A stretch of DNA of 60,440 nt from an uncultured Muribaculaceae bacterium (GCA_904502025.1 CAJGDJ010000011.1:1-60440); one strand, 5' to 3'. Counted from the stretch's first letter, positions 51,182 through 60,112 are shown. Notes: generated from the letters alone by a model not told the origin. A program made the numbers and translations.

Positions 51182-52497
51182 GATATGATTTCTCCTTTCA
51201 CCTCTTCGCCGTTGTTGATTATCTCGTTGAGTTTCACTTGTGCTAATGTGTTGTCGAGTTGAGGTTGACGTGCTACCTCTACCTTAATATAGTTGTCGGT
51301 AAAACCGCTCATCGGTTTGCCAGGTTTTGAGTGTTCGAGCAAAACTTGTCGGGTAGTGCCGATGAATCGTTGTGTAAATTCTTGCAGTTTGCGTTCCGAG
51401 AGGTCGAGCATTATGCGAGTGCGACGATGCTTTTCGCGAGGGTCAACGGCATACTCGATTTTTAATGCACGAGTGCCGGGACGCTCTGAATAGGTGAACA
51501 CGTGCAAACGTGAAATATCGAGCGATTCGATAAACTGACGCGATTCTTCAAACAATTCGGGTGTTTCGCCTCGTGCTCCCACAATGAGGTCAACGCCAAT
51601 GAAAGCATGAGGTATTGTGGCTCTAATTTTCTCTATTTTAGAACGGAATAGGGCAGTGTCGTAGTGGCGATGCATAAGTTTCAACACCTCATCGCTACCA
51701 CTTTGCAACGGTATGTGGAAGTGTGGCATGAAGCGTTTGGATGTCGCTACCCATTCAATTATTTCGTCGGTGAGAAGGTTGGGCTCTATCGAAGATATGC
51801 GATAGCGTTCAATCCCTTCCACTTCGTCGAGGGCTTTGATGAGGTCGAAAAAATTATCGTCGCGACCTTTGCCAAAATCGCCAATATTTACACCTGTAAT
51901 AACAATTTCTTTACCACCTTCGGCTACCACCTGTTTGGCTTGTGCCACCATCTCTTCGATAGTTCCCGAACGGCTACGTCCACGAGCCATAGGAATTGTG
52001 CAGTAGGTGCAATAGTAGTCGCAACCATCTTGCACTTTAAGGAAATATCGAGTGCGATCGCCACGAGAGCATGAGGGGCAGAAGTGTCGCATTTCGCGCA
52101 TAGGCGTTACGATAGTGCGAGATTCATGAGTGGCTGTAAATTCTTCGAGAAACTCGGTTAAGAGCAGTTTTTGGTCGCTACCAGCAACTATTTTTACTCC
52201 TGGTATTGCTGCAATCTCTTCGCTTTTGAGCTGAGCATAGCACCCGGTTACGATTACAGTAGCATTGGGGTATTTCTTTATATATGAGCGTATTGCTTGG
52301 CGACACTTTTTGTCGGCAAGTTCGGTTACACTGCAGGTATTCACTACTACCACGTCGGGAGTTTCGCCTGTTTGGGCTCGACGAATACCTTTGTCGGCAA
52401 ACATTTTTGCAACCGTAGAGGTTTCGGCAAAATTGAGTTTGCAACCGAGTGTGTGATAAGCTGCTGTGCGAGTGCCAAATGTAGTGTTGTCAATCAT
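51178..52497 (-). CDS. mtaB: tRNA t6A37 methylthiotransferase
   Basis: MtaB converts t6A37 to ms2t6A37 in tRNA. The 439-residue protein has the N-terminal MTTase domain with YHTLGCKLNFAETSTV and VNTCSVTELADKKCR, and the radical-SAM motif CDYYCTYCTIPMARGRSRS. Other blocks are ITGVNIGDFG, HFHIPLQSGSDEVLKLM and a C-terminal TRAM-like region. The GCKLNF opening and CTIPMARG separate it from MiaB. It lies between the FKBP and glycosyltransferase genes. Confidence 0.95.
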   Translation of the reverse strand: MIDNTTFGTRTAAYHTLGCKLNFAETSTVAKMFADKGIRRAQTGETPDVVVVNTCSVTELADKKCRQAIRSYIKKYPNATVIVTGCYAQLKSEEIAAIPGVKIVAGSDQKLLLTEFLEEFTATHESRTIVTPMREMRHFCPSCSRGDRTRYFLKVQDGCDYYCTYCTIPMARGRSRSGTIEEMVAQAKQVVAEGGKEIVITGVNIGDFGKGRDDNFFDLIKALDEVEGIERYRISSIEPNLLTDEIIEWVATSKRFMPHFHIPLQSGSDEVLKLMHRHYDTALFRSKIEKIRATIPHAFIGVDLIVGARGETPELFEESRQFIESLDISRLHVFTYSERPGTRALKIEYAVDPREKHRRTRIMLDLSERKLQEFTQRFIGTTRQVLLEHSKPGKPMSGFTDNYIKVEVARQPQLDNTLAQVKLNEIINNGEEVKGEIIS

Positions 52498-52524
52498 TAC
52501 TGTTGGATTCGATACTTGTTGAGA

Positions 52525-52923
52525 TTAGAATATGTTTACTAATTCGATTTCAAAAATCAATGTCGAGTTGCGAGGAATATCATCGACAGTTTTTGAACCA
52601 TAGCCTTGTGTAGCAGGGATTATGACTTCCCATTTATCGCCCACTTTCATATTTACAAGTGCAATTTGCCACCCTTTAATAACTTCATTAAGGCGAAATG
52701 GTTCGGGACAAGGATTCGACGTGTTGTCATCAAATGTGCGACCATTTATAAGAGTGCCTTTGTAATATACCGACACTACACTTGTAGTCAATGGACTATT
52801 CCCATTTCCTTGGTTAATTACTCGATATAACACACCTCCTTGAAGCGATTTTACATCGGGTTGCGATGCCGCTTGTGCAAGGTAGTCGATATTTTGTTGC
52901 TTATATTCTTCTTTTTTGCTCAT
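52525..52923 (-). CDS. FKBP-type peptidyl-prolyl cis-trans isomerase
   Basis: This 132-residue protein consists mostly of one FKBP domain: VVSVYYKGTLINGRTFDD, EPFRLNEVIKGWQIALVNMKVGDKWEVIIPATQGYG and NSTLIFEIELVNIF. It lacks a signal peptide (begins MSKKEEYKQQN), so a cytosolic role is likely. Its start overlaps the DUF4831 stop by 4 nt, which couples the two. Confidence 0.93.
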   Translation of the reverse strand: MSKKEEYKQQNIDYLAQAASQPDVKSLQGGVLYRVINQGNGNSPLTTSVVSVYYKGTLINGRTFDDNTSNPCPEPFRLNEVIKGWQIALVNMKVGDKWEVIIPATQGYGSKTVDDIPRNSTLIFEIELVNIF

Positions 52924-54014
52924 TCCGAAATGTTGCTAACGGCACCAAGCTCTTTGATGCTACCGGTTACAGGGTCAAATAATAAATAGGCAGGAGCTTT
53001 CTTGTCGGTAAACATTTTTGGGTCGATTCCAAAAACAACGCCATGTTGTGCTGTGGAAATTATTTTATCGCAGAATGTTTTGCCTTGAGATTCAATTTTT
53101 AATGCAACTTTGCCTGGAATATTATATGCTACGCCGCCTTTAGGGAATGTTTTGTGGGCCCCTTTTTCGGTGATTGGTAGTTCTCCTTGTTCAACGACTT
53201 CCATTGATATATATATCGGTTCGCCTGCGAGATTGTTGGCATCGATAACCCCTTCTGTCGCTGAAACACGTGCTAATATGTCGTGATCAATAGCTTCATT
53301 AGGGTAGTATGTGATGGTTTTTACATCGGTCGAGATTTGAGTTGTTCCCATAAACATTGCAATGAGAGCATTTTCTTGGGCTTGAATGTTGTTTAATACC
53401 AATTCCATTGCTTTTCCATCGGCAGGCATTTGTTCTGCTTCTCCATTGAGGATATCTTGGCGAGTTTGACGCAAAGCATATAGTTGAGCTGCAGCTAATT
53501 CAGCTTTTTTTGCCGATGACTGACTTTGTGCTATTTCGCCACTAATTACTTGTTTTGCTGCATCTGTTTCCAAAGGAGTGGGGTTTGCCTCAATCGCTTT
53601 TGGTAACGACACTTCGGTTGTGTTTGGTAGCTTGTCGGTATTTATCGCGAGAGGTAAATTTTCTTCATTAATAATTAAAAAAGGAGTACTTCCCGATTTG
53701 AACTGCATCAAATATTGTTGTTTGGGATTGGCAACACCTCGGGGAGTTATAGTTATTGATTTCAATACCGATGATTGAATCTCAGAAGCGATAGCGTCAT
53801 TCGCGTTTAAGTATTTTTTTGCATAACGATAAAATTCGCCGGGCTTCTTGATTGTTTTTTCAATTTCAATAGTGATGTCAACAACGGTGTTAGGCAAAGA
53901 ATAGATGATGCCATATTCACTCGCTTTTGTTGCTGTGAGCTTTTGGGTTGTTTGGGCTTTAATTCCCTGATACGCAAAAAGTGAAATAACGGCAACTAAC
54001 CAAATCTTTTTCAT
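52920..54014 (-). CDS. DUF4831 family protein
   Basis: This 364-residue exported protein has a signal peptide (1-20, GIKAQ). It shows the DUF4831 pattern: GIIYSLPNTVVDITIEIEKT, KKPGEFYRYAKKYL, ALRQTRQDILNGEAEQMPADG and a C-terminal GGVAYNIPGKVALKIE. Function is unknown. Conserved linkage to an FKBP gene and NAD(P)HX repair gene is seen here with very short spacing (11 nt after nnr). Confidence 0.9.
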   Translation of the reverse strand: MKKIWLVAVISLFAYQGIKAQTTQKLTATKASEYGIIYSLPNTVVDITIEIEKTIKKPGEFYRYAKKYLNANDAIASEIQSSVLKSITITPRGVANPKQQYLMQFKSGSTPFLIINEENLPLAINTDKLPNTTEVSLPKAIEANPTPLETDAAKQVISGEIAQSQSSAKKAELAAAQLYALRQTRQDILNGEAEQMPADGKAMELVLNNIQAQENALIAMFMGTTQISTDVKTITYYPNEAIDHDILARVSATEGVIDANNLAGEPIYISMEVVEQGELPITEKGAHKTFPKGGVAYNIPGKVALKIESQGKTFCDKIISTAQHGVVFGIDPKMFTDKKAPAYLLFDPVTGSIKELGAVSNISE

Positions 54015-54025
54015 CGTAAAATTTT

Positions 54026-55543
54026 TTAAGTGGTTAATATCTGTTTGATTGCACGGCCAATATTATTGGCAATATCTCCGGCTTTTACACCAAAGATACC
54101 ATGTTCTTCGCTTGAAATTTCGCCCGCAATGCCATGTGTATAAATGGCTATTAACGATGCAATTTCAGGGGCATATCCTTGTGCTAAAAATCCTGCCATC
54201 AATCCGGTTAGCACATCACCACTCCCGGCTGTGGCTAATGAAGCGTTGCCAGAGGTGTTGAAGAATATTTTGCCATCATGACGCACAACGGCAGTGTGTC
54301 GTCCTTTTATGACTATAATGATGCCATAACGTTTTGCTCGATCAAGGGCTTTGCTTAATCGTGCTTCGTCGCTTTTATGTTCTCCAAATAGACGGTCAAA
54401 TTCTCCGGCATGAGGAGTAATTATAGAATTGGCTGGGATATAATTTAGAAGCGACGGACGCAATGCTATGCAATTAAGGGCATCAGCATCAAGGATTACT
54501 GGTTGATTAATGTTTTTTAGGAATGTTTCTAATGCTTGAATGGTGTATTCGTGAGTGCCTATGCCGGGTCCAACTGCAATAGCATTATAATTATGCTTTG
54601 GAATAAAGTCAGTGGGGATAAGTTCGTGTTTGTCGGCACAAAACATAGCTTCGGGTACGGAGCATTGCATCACATTATATCCACATTGGGGTGAATGAAT
54701 TGTGATTTTACCTGCTCCTGAACGAGCTGCTCCGCTTGCACTTAGTATAGCAGCACCCATCATTCCATAACTTCCTGTTACGATTAATGCTGAGCCACAA
54801 TCGGCTTTACTCGCAAAGGTGTTGCGTTTTTTTATAACTCTGCGAATATCGCTTTTTTCAACTAAATAATAGTTTGTGGTGCAGTTTCGTATTGCTTCGG
54901 CACTTAAATTGATGTCTAATACTTTCCACTCACCCACAAGCTCAGAATTATCTTTCAAGAAGAAAGCCAAGCGAGGGAATTGAATGGCAAGGGTGAGATT
55001 GGCATGAATAATGTTGCGATTGATGGGGTTGACATTCCAATCTCCCATCATTCCCGAAGGAACATCAAGTGAAACAATTGTAGCTCCCGATTCATTGATG
55101 AAACGAATAACAGTAATAAATCCTCCAAAAATGGGTTTGTTCAATCCTGAACCAAAGATGCCATCAATAACAACATGATTTGGAGTTAATACAGGCAACT
55201 TGAAGTCGTCAATGATTTCATGAAAGTTGGCATACTCCATCTCTAAAATTTGGTCGCGACAAATGCGACATTCGTTACTTAATTTGTTCCCCCCAATATT
55301 AAATAAATATATCTCGGGAGTGTATCCCTGTTCGATAAGTAAACGCCCCACAGCAAGAGCATCGGCTCCATTGTTCCCAAATCCGGCAAAAATTGAGATT
55401 GGTTTATTGGGACGCCAACGAGATATTATTTCGCAAGCGATGGCATCTGATGCACGTTCAACAAGCTCGATTGCCGAAACACCTTCGTTTTCTATCGTAG
55501 CTCGGTCAATAGCTCTGATTGTTTCGTTATTGAAGATTTTCAT
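54026..55543 (-). CDS. nnr: Bifunctional NAD(P)HX epimerase/dehydratase
   Basis: This 505-residue two-domain enzyme repairs hydrated NAD(P)H. The N-terminal YjeF_N epimerase domain (1-215) has NETIRAIDRATIENEGVS and IFAGFGNNGADALAVGRLL. The C-terminal ribokinase-like dehydratase domain (about 230-505) has CGSALIVTGSYGMMGAAILS, NSIITPHAGEFDRLFG and TAGSGDVLTGLMAGFLAQGY. ATG 55543 opens directly on the conserved MKIFNNETIRAID; an in-frame start farther upstream would add 51 unmatched residues. First gene of the nnr-DUF4831-FKBP-mtaB-GT2 operon. Confidence 0.94.
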   Translation of the reverse strand: MKIFNNETIRAIDRATIENEGVSAIELVERASDAIACEIISRWRPNKPISIFAGFGNNGADALAVGRLLIEQGYTPEIYLFNIGGNKLSNECRICRDQILEMEYANFHEIIDDFKLPVLTPNHVVIDGIFGSGLNKPIFGGFITVIRFINESGATIVSLDVPSGMMGDWNVNPINRNIIHANLTLAIQFPRLAFFLKDNSELVGEWKVLDINLSAEAIRNCTTNYYLVEKSDIRRVIKKRNTFASKADCGSALIVTGSYGMMGAAILSASGAARSGAGKITIHSPQCGYNVMQCSVPEAMFCADKHELIPTDFIPKHNYNAIAVGPGIGTHEYTIQALETFLKNINQPVILDADALNCIALRPSLLNYIPANSIITPHAGEFDRLFGEHKSDEARLSKALDRAKRYGIIIVIKGRHTAVVRHDGKIFFNTSGNASLATAGSGDVLTGLMAGFLAQGYAPEIASLIAIYTHGIAGEISSEEHGIFGVKAGDIANNIGRAIKQILTT

Positions 55544-55592
55544 TGTGGAGATGGGTATTTTTGTTGTTTTTGAGGAAAACCTGTTTAGTTCA

Positions 55593-55600
55593 CAAAAATA
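55593..55600 (-). promoter_or_regulatory. -7 box TATTTTTG for the nnr operon
   Basis: This exact TAnnTTTG on the minus strand lies 49 nt upstream of the nnr start, in the divergent region with hpt. It confirms that the upstream start codon at 55696 is not used. Confidence 0.6.
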
Positions 55601-55671
55601 CAAATTATATTTTGCTTTATGGTGGAAAAAGATATTAAAATAGAAAAAATAGGTTATAAAAGTTGGTAAGG

Positions 55672-55703
55672 TTTGGATTAATGTTAATATTTTCATAAAT
55701 TTG
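55672..55703 (+). promoter_or_regulatory. Full promoter TTTG-N20-TAAATTTG
   Basis: TTTG (55672-55675) and TAAATTTG (55696-55703) have 20 nt spacing, 23 nt before the hpt start. Confidence 0.8.
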
Positions 55704-55726
55704 CACTAATTTAGATAAGAATTTCG

Positions 55727-56266
55727 ATGAAACAAGTAACATATAGTGGGCTTAATTTTGTTCCATACATAGATAGGGAGCAAATTGCTGCAAGAGTACA
55801 AGAACTGGCAAAAGAAATGATGCGAGATTGCGGCGATGCAAAACCGTTGTTTTTGTGTGTGCTAAATGGGGCATTCGCATTTGCAAGCGACTTGTTTAGA
55901 GCTTATGAGAAAGATGCCGAAATTGCTTTTATAAGATTGAAAAGCTATGACGGAACAGGAACAACCAGAAAGGTGAAACAAATACATGGCTTAACCGAAG
56001 ATATCACTAATCGCACGGTTATCGTGGTAGAAGATATTATTGATACCGGTTTCACTATGAAAAAATTGGTGGCCGATTTGGAAGAAAAGAACCCTGCACA
56101 AGTAAAGGTTGCGTCTTTGCTATATAAACCCGATTCATTACAATGTGATGTAAAGATTGATTATGTGGGATTCTCTATTCCATCTAAATTTATTATCGGT
56201 TATGGACTTGATCTTGATGAACAAGCCCGTAATTTACCCGATATATATCTGTTGAAAGAAGAATAA
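55727..56266 (+). CDS. hpt: Hypoxanthine phosphoribosyltransferase
   Basis: Hpt salvages hypoxanthine/guanine to nucleotides with PRPP. The 179-residue protein has FLCVLNGAFAFASDLFRA, a flexible-loop block LKSYDGTGTTRKV, the PRPP motif VIVVEDIIDTGFTMKKL and the base-binding YVGFSIPSKFIIGYGLDLDEQARN. All key residues are intact. It is followed by adk, giving a purine/nucleotide pair. Confidence 0.96.
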   Translation: MKQVTYSGLNFVPYIDREQIAARVQELAKEMMRDCGDAKPLFLCVLNGAFAFASDLFRAYEKDAEIAFIRLKSYDGTGTTRKVKQIHGLTEDITNRTVIVVEDIIDTGFTMKKLVADLEEKNPAQVKVASLLYKPDSLQCDVKIDYVGFSIPSKFIIGYGLDLDEQARNLPDIYLLKEE

Positions 56267-56338
56267 TATCTACACCACGACACTACATATATTTTGAAAT
56301 TATACACATAGGATTTAATAAATATTTTGAAAAAACAA

Positions 56339-56920
56339 ATGGTTAATTTAGTAATTTTTGGTGCTCCCGGTAGTGGAAAAGGTACACAAAGTGAGCGACT
56401 TATTGAAGAATACGGATTATACCACATCTCTACAGGGGAAGTGTTACGCGACCATATCGCTCGTGGCACTGAATTGGGAGTAATTGCCGATAGCTTTATC
56501 TCTAAAGGACATTTGATTCCCGATGATTTGATGGTTTCAATTCTCGCTGATTTGCTCGACTCAAATCCCGAGACTAAAAAAGGTGTGATTTTTGATGGGT
56601 TCCCACGAACAATCAATCAAGCCAAAGAATTGAAAAAGATGCTTGCTGAGCGTGATGCTAAGTTGCTTGCTGTGATTGGTCTTGAAGTTGAAGATGAAGA
56701 ATTGATTGATCGTCTCATCAAGCGAGGCAAAGAATCGGGTCGTGCCGATGATAATCTTGAGACTATTAAACAACGATTGAAAGTATATCATTCGCAAACA
56801 TCACCACTTCGCGACTATTACATCAATGAAGATAAATATCTCTCAATAAAGGGTAGTGGTAGTGTAGATGATATTTTTAACAACATTCGCCTCGCTGTAA
56901 ATCACAAATTGGCTAAATAA
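56339..56920 (+). CDS. adk: Adenylate kinase
   Basis: Adk interconverts ATP, AMP and ADP. The 193-residue protein is the short form with a minimal LID: P-loop FGAPGSGKGTQSERL (residues 6-20), HISTGEVLRDHIARGTELG, GVIFDGFPRTINQAKEL and RLIKRGKESGRADDN. ATG 56339 (MVNLVIFGAPGSG) matches the family start; a TTG 12 nt upstream is in frame but not needed. A strong terminator follows. Confidence 0.96.
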   Translation: MVNLVIFGAPGSGKGTQSERLIEEYGLYHISTGEVLRDHIARGTELGVIADSFISKGHLIPDDLMVSILADLLDSNPETKKGVIFDGFPRTINQAKELKKMLAERDAKLLAVIGLEVEDEELIDRLIKRGKESGRADDNLETIKQRLKVYHSQTSPLRDYYINEDKYLSIKGSGSVDDIFNNIRLAVNHKLAK

Positions 56921-56946
56921 TAAAAACAATTCAATATACATTGCTA

Positions 56947-56984
56947 AAGAGGGTGCTCAAATTCAAGAGCACCCTCTTGTCTTA
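56947..56984 (+). terminator. Intrinsic terminator after adk
   Basis: A perfect 12-bp stem AAGAGGGTGCTC (56947-56958) / GAGCACCCTCTT (56967-56978) is followed by GTCTTATT. Confidence 0.88.
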
Positions 56985-57020
56985 TTATAAAATATATTTG
57001 AGAGATATGTCGTACTCCTT

Positions 57021-57140
57021 TGCCACGAAGTGGAGAGGTGGCACGAAGTGACGGGTTGATTTTGCCACGGTGTTTATATGTGAATTGTCATTGTTATTAA
57101 TGCGTAAATAAATGTTTGTAGGGACACGGCATGCCGTGTC
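57021..57140. repeat. REP-like composite with perfect palindrome
   Basis: CCACGAAGTGG (57023-57033) is followed by a second CACGAAGTG (57042-57050), then after a 70-bp AT-rich gap by the perfect 18-bp palindrome GACACGGCATGCCGTGTC (57123-57140), preceded by GTAGG. These resemble dispersed intergenic repeats that occur in several bacterial phyla. No coding frame fits. Confidence 0.6.
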
Positions 57141-57154
57141 AGTTTTTTTGTTTT

Positions 57155-57183
57155 ATTCTGTCAAAACTCCCCATGCGTCAGCC
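57155..57183 (+). repeat. Direct repeat, left copy
   Basis: ATTCTGTC-AAAAC-TCCCCATGCGTCAGCC. The final 16 bases and the ATTCTGTC octamer recur in the same orientation at 60295-60325. A further ATTCTGTC lies at about 57223. Confidence 0.75.
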
Positions 57184-57264
57184 CTTTTGTTCTTATGTTC
57201 GTATGTCTTAATATATTATGTTTTATTCTGTCTAAAAATAGAAGACTTCTCTATGCCAATAAGA

Positions 57265-57297
57265 AACCCCACAAAATGCAAACGCACTTGTGGGGTT
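57265..57297 (-). terminator. Terminator candidate after BspA-like gene
   Basis: AACCCCACAA (57265-57274) and TTGTGGGGTT (57288-57297) form a 10-bp stem. On the minus strand it is followed by TCTTATT, about 80 bp past the BspA-like stop. Confidence 0.6.
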
Positions 57298-57374
57298 CTG
57301 ATTTAATTGCGATTTTAGAGAATCATAATCATTGAGTTTTTCAACTCTCAATTTTCAATTATCAACTTTCAATT

Positions 57375-59354
57375 TTATTTCACGATTTCTTTTCTTGTTG
57401 AGCCATCGCTCATCTTGATGATGTTTATGCCACGAGTGGGTTCGCTCAATAAGCGTCCATGGATGTCGTAACGGGCAACTTCAATGGCGTTATTGTGATT
57501 TTCTACGCTGTTAACTCCTGAGATTTTATTTATTACTATAGTTTTAGATACTCTATCTGCTGCAAGATAGTTGTCATTTCCAGATTGGTTGGCTTTTATA
57601 GTAACTTCCCCATTTTTTATGCAATCCAAATATGTTTTACCATTAGAGGTATAAATCTCTGCAATAGACTCATCGCTGACTGAGTATTTAATAGCTAAAC
57701 CGGAAGTTGCTTCAGCTGTTAATTCGATTTGGTCGCCAATAAATACTTTTTCAAAAGATTGATCCCAATTGATGGATTGAGAGGCTTGAGTGATTGACAA
57801 AATGCCTCGTTCGTATGTAAATGTGTAATTTTTAGCTTCTGCATTTGTGGGGATAATAGGATATGAACCAACCGAACTATTAATAGTCGCTGTTGTAGCG
57901 ATAGTTGGCCTAGTTATTAGAACACTGTCTGTTTCTCCGTTTTTGAAACCAAAATAAGAACAACTAAATTCTGGATTTTCCTCTCCATATTGGCGTTTAG
58001 CATCATTAGCAATTATTGTTACAGGCACTTTGGTAATGTTATATGAGCACGGAACGGCTATCTGCGTACTCCAATTTTCATTGCTAAAAATTACATCTAT
58101 ATTTGTGTTGTAACTCCCAGCATCAATATGGGTTGTAGAATCATTAAATGATACATTCATTCCCGTTACATTGTTTCTATAACTAAATTCGGGAACTTTG
58201 CCGTTGTATTCGGTCGTTGATTCATTTAGAGTTATTAAATTATCTGTGTAATATCCATTCAAAAGGTTTTCATAGCGTTTTGTGTCGGGAACATAAATTC
58301 TACTGACAGTTGTTGGAATAGCATTTGTTCCTAATGTTGTAACATTATCTGAAAATAAATATATATTGATTAGATCAGAACAACCATAAAAACACTTATT
58401 AGATATAGTCTTAATAGAATTTCCTAAATAGACAGTTGTGAGGCTATCACATGATTCAAATAAATATAGGGGTAAATCGGTGATTCCGTTACCTATAACC
58501 GCAGTTTTAAGAGATTTACAGTTGTAGAAAGCATACCTACCGATTGAAGTTGTTGAATTTGGAACTATTGCTGTGTGTAGATTTGTACAATTGTAAAACG
58601 CATATTCTCCAATAGATTTTATGTTATTTCCTAAAGAAATATTTGAGATGTTCGCATCTTCATAGAATAAATAGGCAGGTATTGTAGAAACGTTGTTAGA
58701 AATAGTAATGTCTGTTAGGCTCTTTTTCCATGAGAATGGACCATTACTGAGGCATTCACTACCATAAGATTCATATAACAAACTAAGCGTAATATCTCTA
58801 CCAATAAACACTTTGGTTAATGGGCATGAAGAAAAAACTCCTCGATAATTTGTGTTGCCACAAACAAAGTCAATTGATTGCTCACCTTCTTGGAGAATAA
58901 CTTCTTTTAAATTAGAACACCCATAGAAAGCCATATATCCAATGGATGTGACTTTAGGTGGAATCGTAATAGAAATCAAACTGTCGCAATTACAAAATGC
59001 GTCATTCTGAATTTGTGTTAATGTATTAGGCATTGCAACAGATTTTAAATTAGTACAATTGTCAAATGCATGGCTAGCAATTGAGATTACGGTAAATTCC
59101 TTTTGTTGATATGCTACGGTAGTTGGTATTGTAATACTATCGAAATAATCAGAAAAATAAAGATAATTTTGATCAAAATCTCTGAAAGTTTTTTGTTTCC
59201 ACGAAACTTCAACTGTTTTTGCTTCATTATCAAGAATGTTGTAGTAAATTCCATCGACTTCAAAGTCGGGATAATAGTATTTGTCGGCAATTGCATTACT
59301 GCTGCCTAATAATACGGTTATTGCAATCACTATTTTTTTTATTTTATGTTTCAT
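57375..59354 (-). CDS. BspA-like leucine-rich-repeat surface protein with MBG and T9SS domains
   Basis: This 659-residue exported protein has a signal peptide (1-23). Residues about 80-345 are LRR_5/BspA repeats (AFDNCTNLKSVAMPN, AFYGCSNLKEVIL, AFYNCKSLKTAVIG). A partly degraded stretch follows, then an MBG-like domain (about 430-525, ...VTIIANDAKRQYGEENPEFSC begins it). Next is a bacterial Ig-like segment (about 535-615, KYSVSDESIAEIY). The last 40 residues (VARYDIHGRLLSEPTRGINII) form a type A T9SS sorting signal. Such proteins adhere to host or other bacteria; that role is family knowledge. It starts 4 nt after the upstream unknown gene and shares its transcript. Confidence 0.9.
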   Translation of the reverse strand: MKHKIKKIVIAITVLLGSSNAIADKYYYPDFEVDGIYYNILDNEAKTVEVSWKQKTFRDFDQNYLYFSDYFDSITIPTTVAYQQKEFTVISIASHAFDNCTNLKSVAMPNTLTQIQNDAFCNCDSLISITIPPKVTSIGYMAFYGCSNLKEVILQEGEQSIDFVCGNTNYRGVFSSCPLTKVFIGRDITLSLLYESYGSECLSNGPFSWKKSLTDITISNNVSTIPAYLFYEDANISNISLGNNIKSIGEYAFYNCTNLHTAIVPNSTTSIGRYAFYNCKSLKTAVIGNGITDLPLYLFESCDSLTTVYLGNSIKTISNKCFYGCSDLINIYLFSDNVTTLGTNAIPTTVSRIYVPDTKRYENLLNGYYTDNLITLNESTTEYNGKVPEFSYRNNVTGMNVSFNDSTTHIDAGSYNTNIDVIFSNENWSTQIAVPCSYNITKVPVTIIANDAKRQYGEENPEFSCSYFGFKNGETDSVLITRPTIATTATINSSVGSYPIIPTNAEAKNYTFTYERGILSITQASQSINWDQSFEKVFIGDQIELTAEATSGLAIKYSVSDESIAEIYTSNGKTYLDCIKNGEVTIKANQSGNDNYLAADRVSKTIVINKISGVNSVENHNNAIEVARYDIHGRLLSEPTRGINIIKMSDGSTRKEIVK

Positions 59355-59358
59355 AGGT

Positions 59359-59775
59359 TTATCTGTTTAAGAATAAATTAATAACTGAGAAAAGGTTTTC
59401 TGCATTCAACTGTCCGAATGCAGTGGAATTTTGGTTAAGCCTATCAATTATGACGTTTTTGCCAACTTTTTTAATATTGCCATTTGTGATAGCTTGATAG
59501 ATGTGGAATAAAAACGATTTTAAGATAGTACCTTTGTGATTTGAAAAAAAGAATCGTTTATCATCCAAATTAGTTTTAAGATTTTGGATTTTAATAGTCG
59601 TATCCAGATGGGATAATGACTCTGGTACGATTATAGTATCCCAATTTGATGATTTTGGATAAGTAACTGATAGTTTTTTCTGAGCATTCTTAATTTCGGA
59701 ATTGTACAAACAAACGAACTTGTAAAGAATTACAATCTCATCTTTTGTAAAACCATTAAAGACAATATTTGCCAT
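59359..59775 (-). CDS. Unknown protein upstream of the BspA-like gene
   Basis: This 138-residue protein has no signal peptide or membrane segment. It has a mixed helical pattern (GFTKDEIVILYKFVCLYNSEI, then KGTILKSFLFHIYQAIT) and ends NLFSVINLFLNR. I recognise no family. It starts 54 nt downstream of the T tract of structured RNA copy 2 and ends 4 nt before the BspA-like gene, so it is the first gene behind that RNA. It could be a cytosolic regulator of the surface gene, which is only a guess. Confidence 0.65.
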   Translation of the reverse strand: MANIVFNGFTKDEIVILYKFVCLYNSEIKNAQKKLSVTYPKSSNWDTIIVPESLSHLDTTIKIQNLKTNLDDKRFFFSNHKGTILKSFLFHIYQAITNGNIKKVGKNVIIDRLNQNSTAFGQLNAENLFSVINLFLNR

Positions 59776-59829
59776 AATAAATTCTTTTTGCGTTTCTCAT
59801 CTCCCATTGAAACGGTTAAGTATAGATAT

Positions 59830-60098
59830 AAAAAGGTGTGGAGAATGTACTTAGTTTTATCTAAATCTCAGGTCTTGGCGTACCTATGCAACAGATAAAA
59901 CAATAGCCCCACACCGATTTGCTATATATTTTGCCAATCACGGCAAAGTATAAGCTACCAATGCAAGTGCTATTGCCAATCTCATCTTCGTTGCATATTC
60001 AAACCGCCAAGTTCGAGATATGAAGATAAAATTTCAATAACACCTTTCGTAAATATGTAATGGTCTCAAATTGTTGTCGCTACAACAAATTATCGAAA
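59830..60098 (-). ncRNA. Structured pseudoknotted RNA, copy 2
   Basis: Stems in plus coordinates: P1 outer 60015-60019 with 59865-59869; P1 inner 60005-60011 with 59874-59880; P2 59990-59997 with 59885-59892; P3 59969-59975 with 59901-59907; P4 59942-59947 with 59930-59935; P5 59907-59915 with 59835-59843. P5 is nine pairs including one that is G-U on the minus strand and A-C on the plus strand, then TTTTT on the minus strand. A 5' hairpin (60095-60101 with 60061-60067, inside it 60083-60088 with 60071-60076) is also G-U compatible only on the minus strand. The core AGGTCTTGGCGTACC (59870-59884) matches copy 1 at 12 of 15 positions. Confidence 0.75.
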
Positions 60099-60104
60099 CC
60101 ACTG

Positions 60105-60112
60105 CAAATATA
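60105..60112 (-). promoter_or_regulatory. -7 box TATATTTG for structured RNA copy 2
   Basis: This exact TAnnTTTG match on the minus strand lies just before the 5' hairpin of the RNA. No other box lies between the RNA and the 59775 start codon. Confidence 0.6.

Noticed and set aside
57138..57246. ATTCTGTC units considered as a CRISPR array
   Set aside because: Units are short, irregularly spaced and without constant-length spacers; no cas gene is present.
57112..57306. Open frame across the palindrome and left repeat
   Set aside because: It translates repeat sequence (palindrome, ATTCTGTC units and a terminator stem), not a protein.
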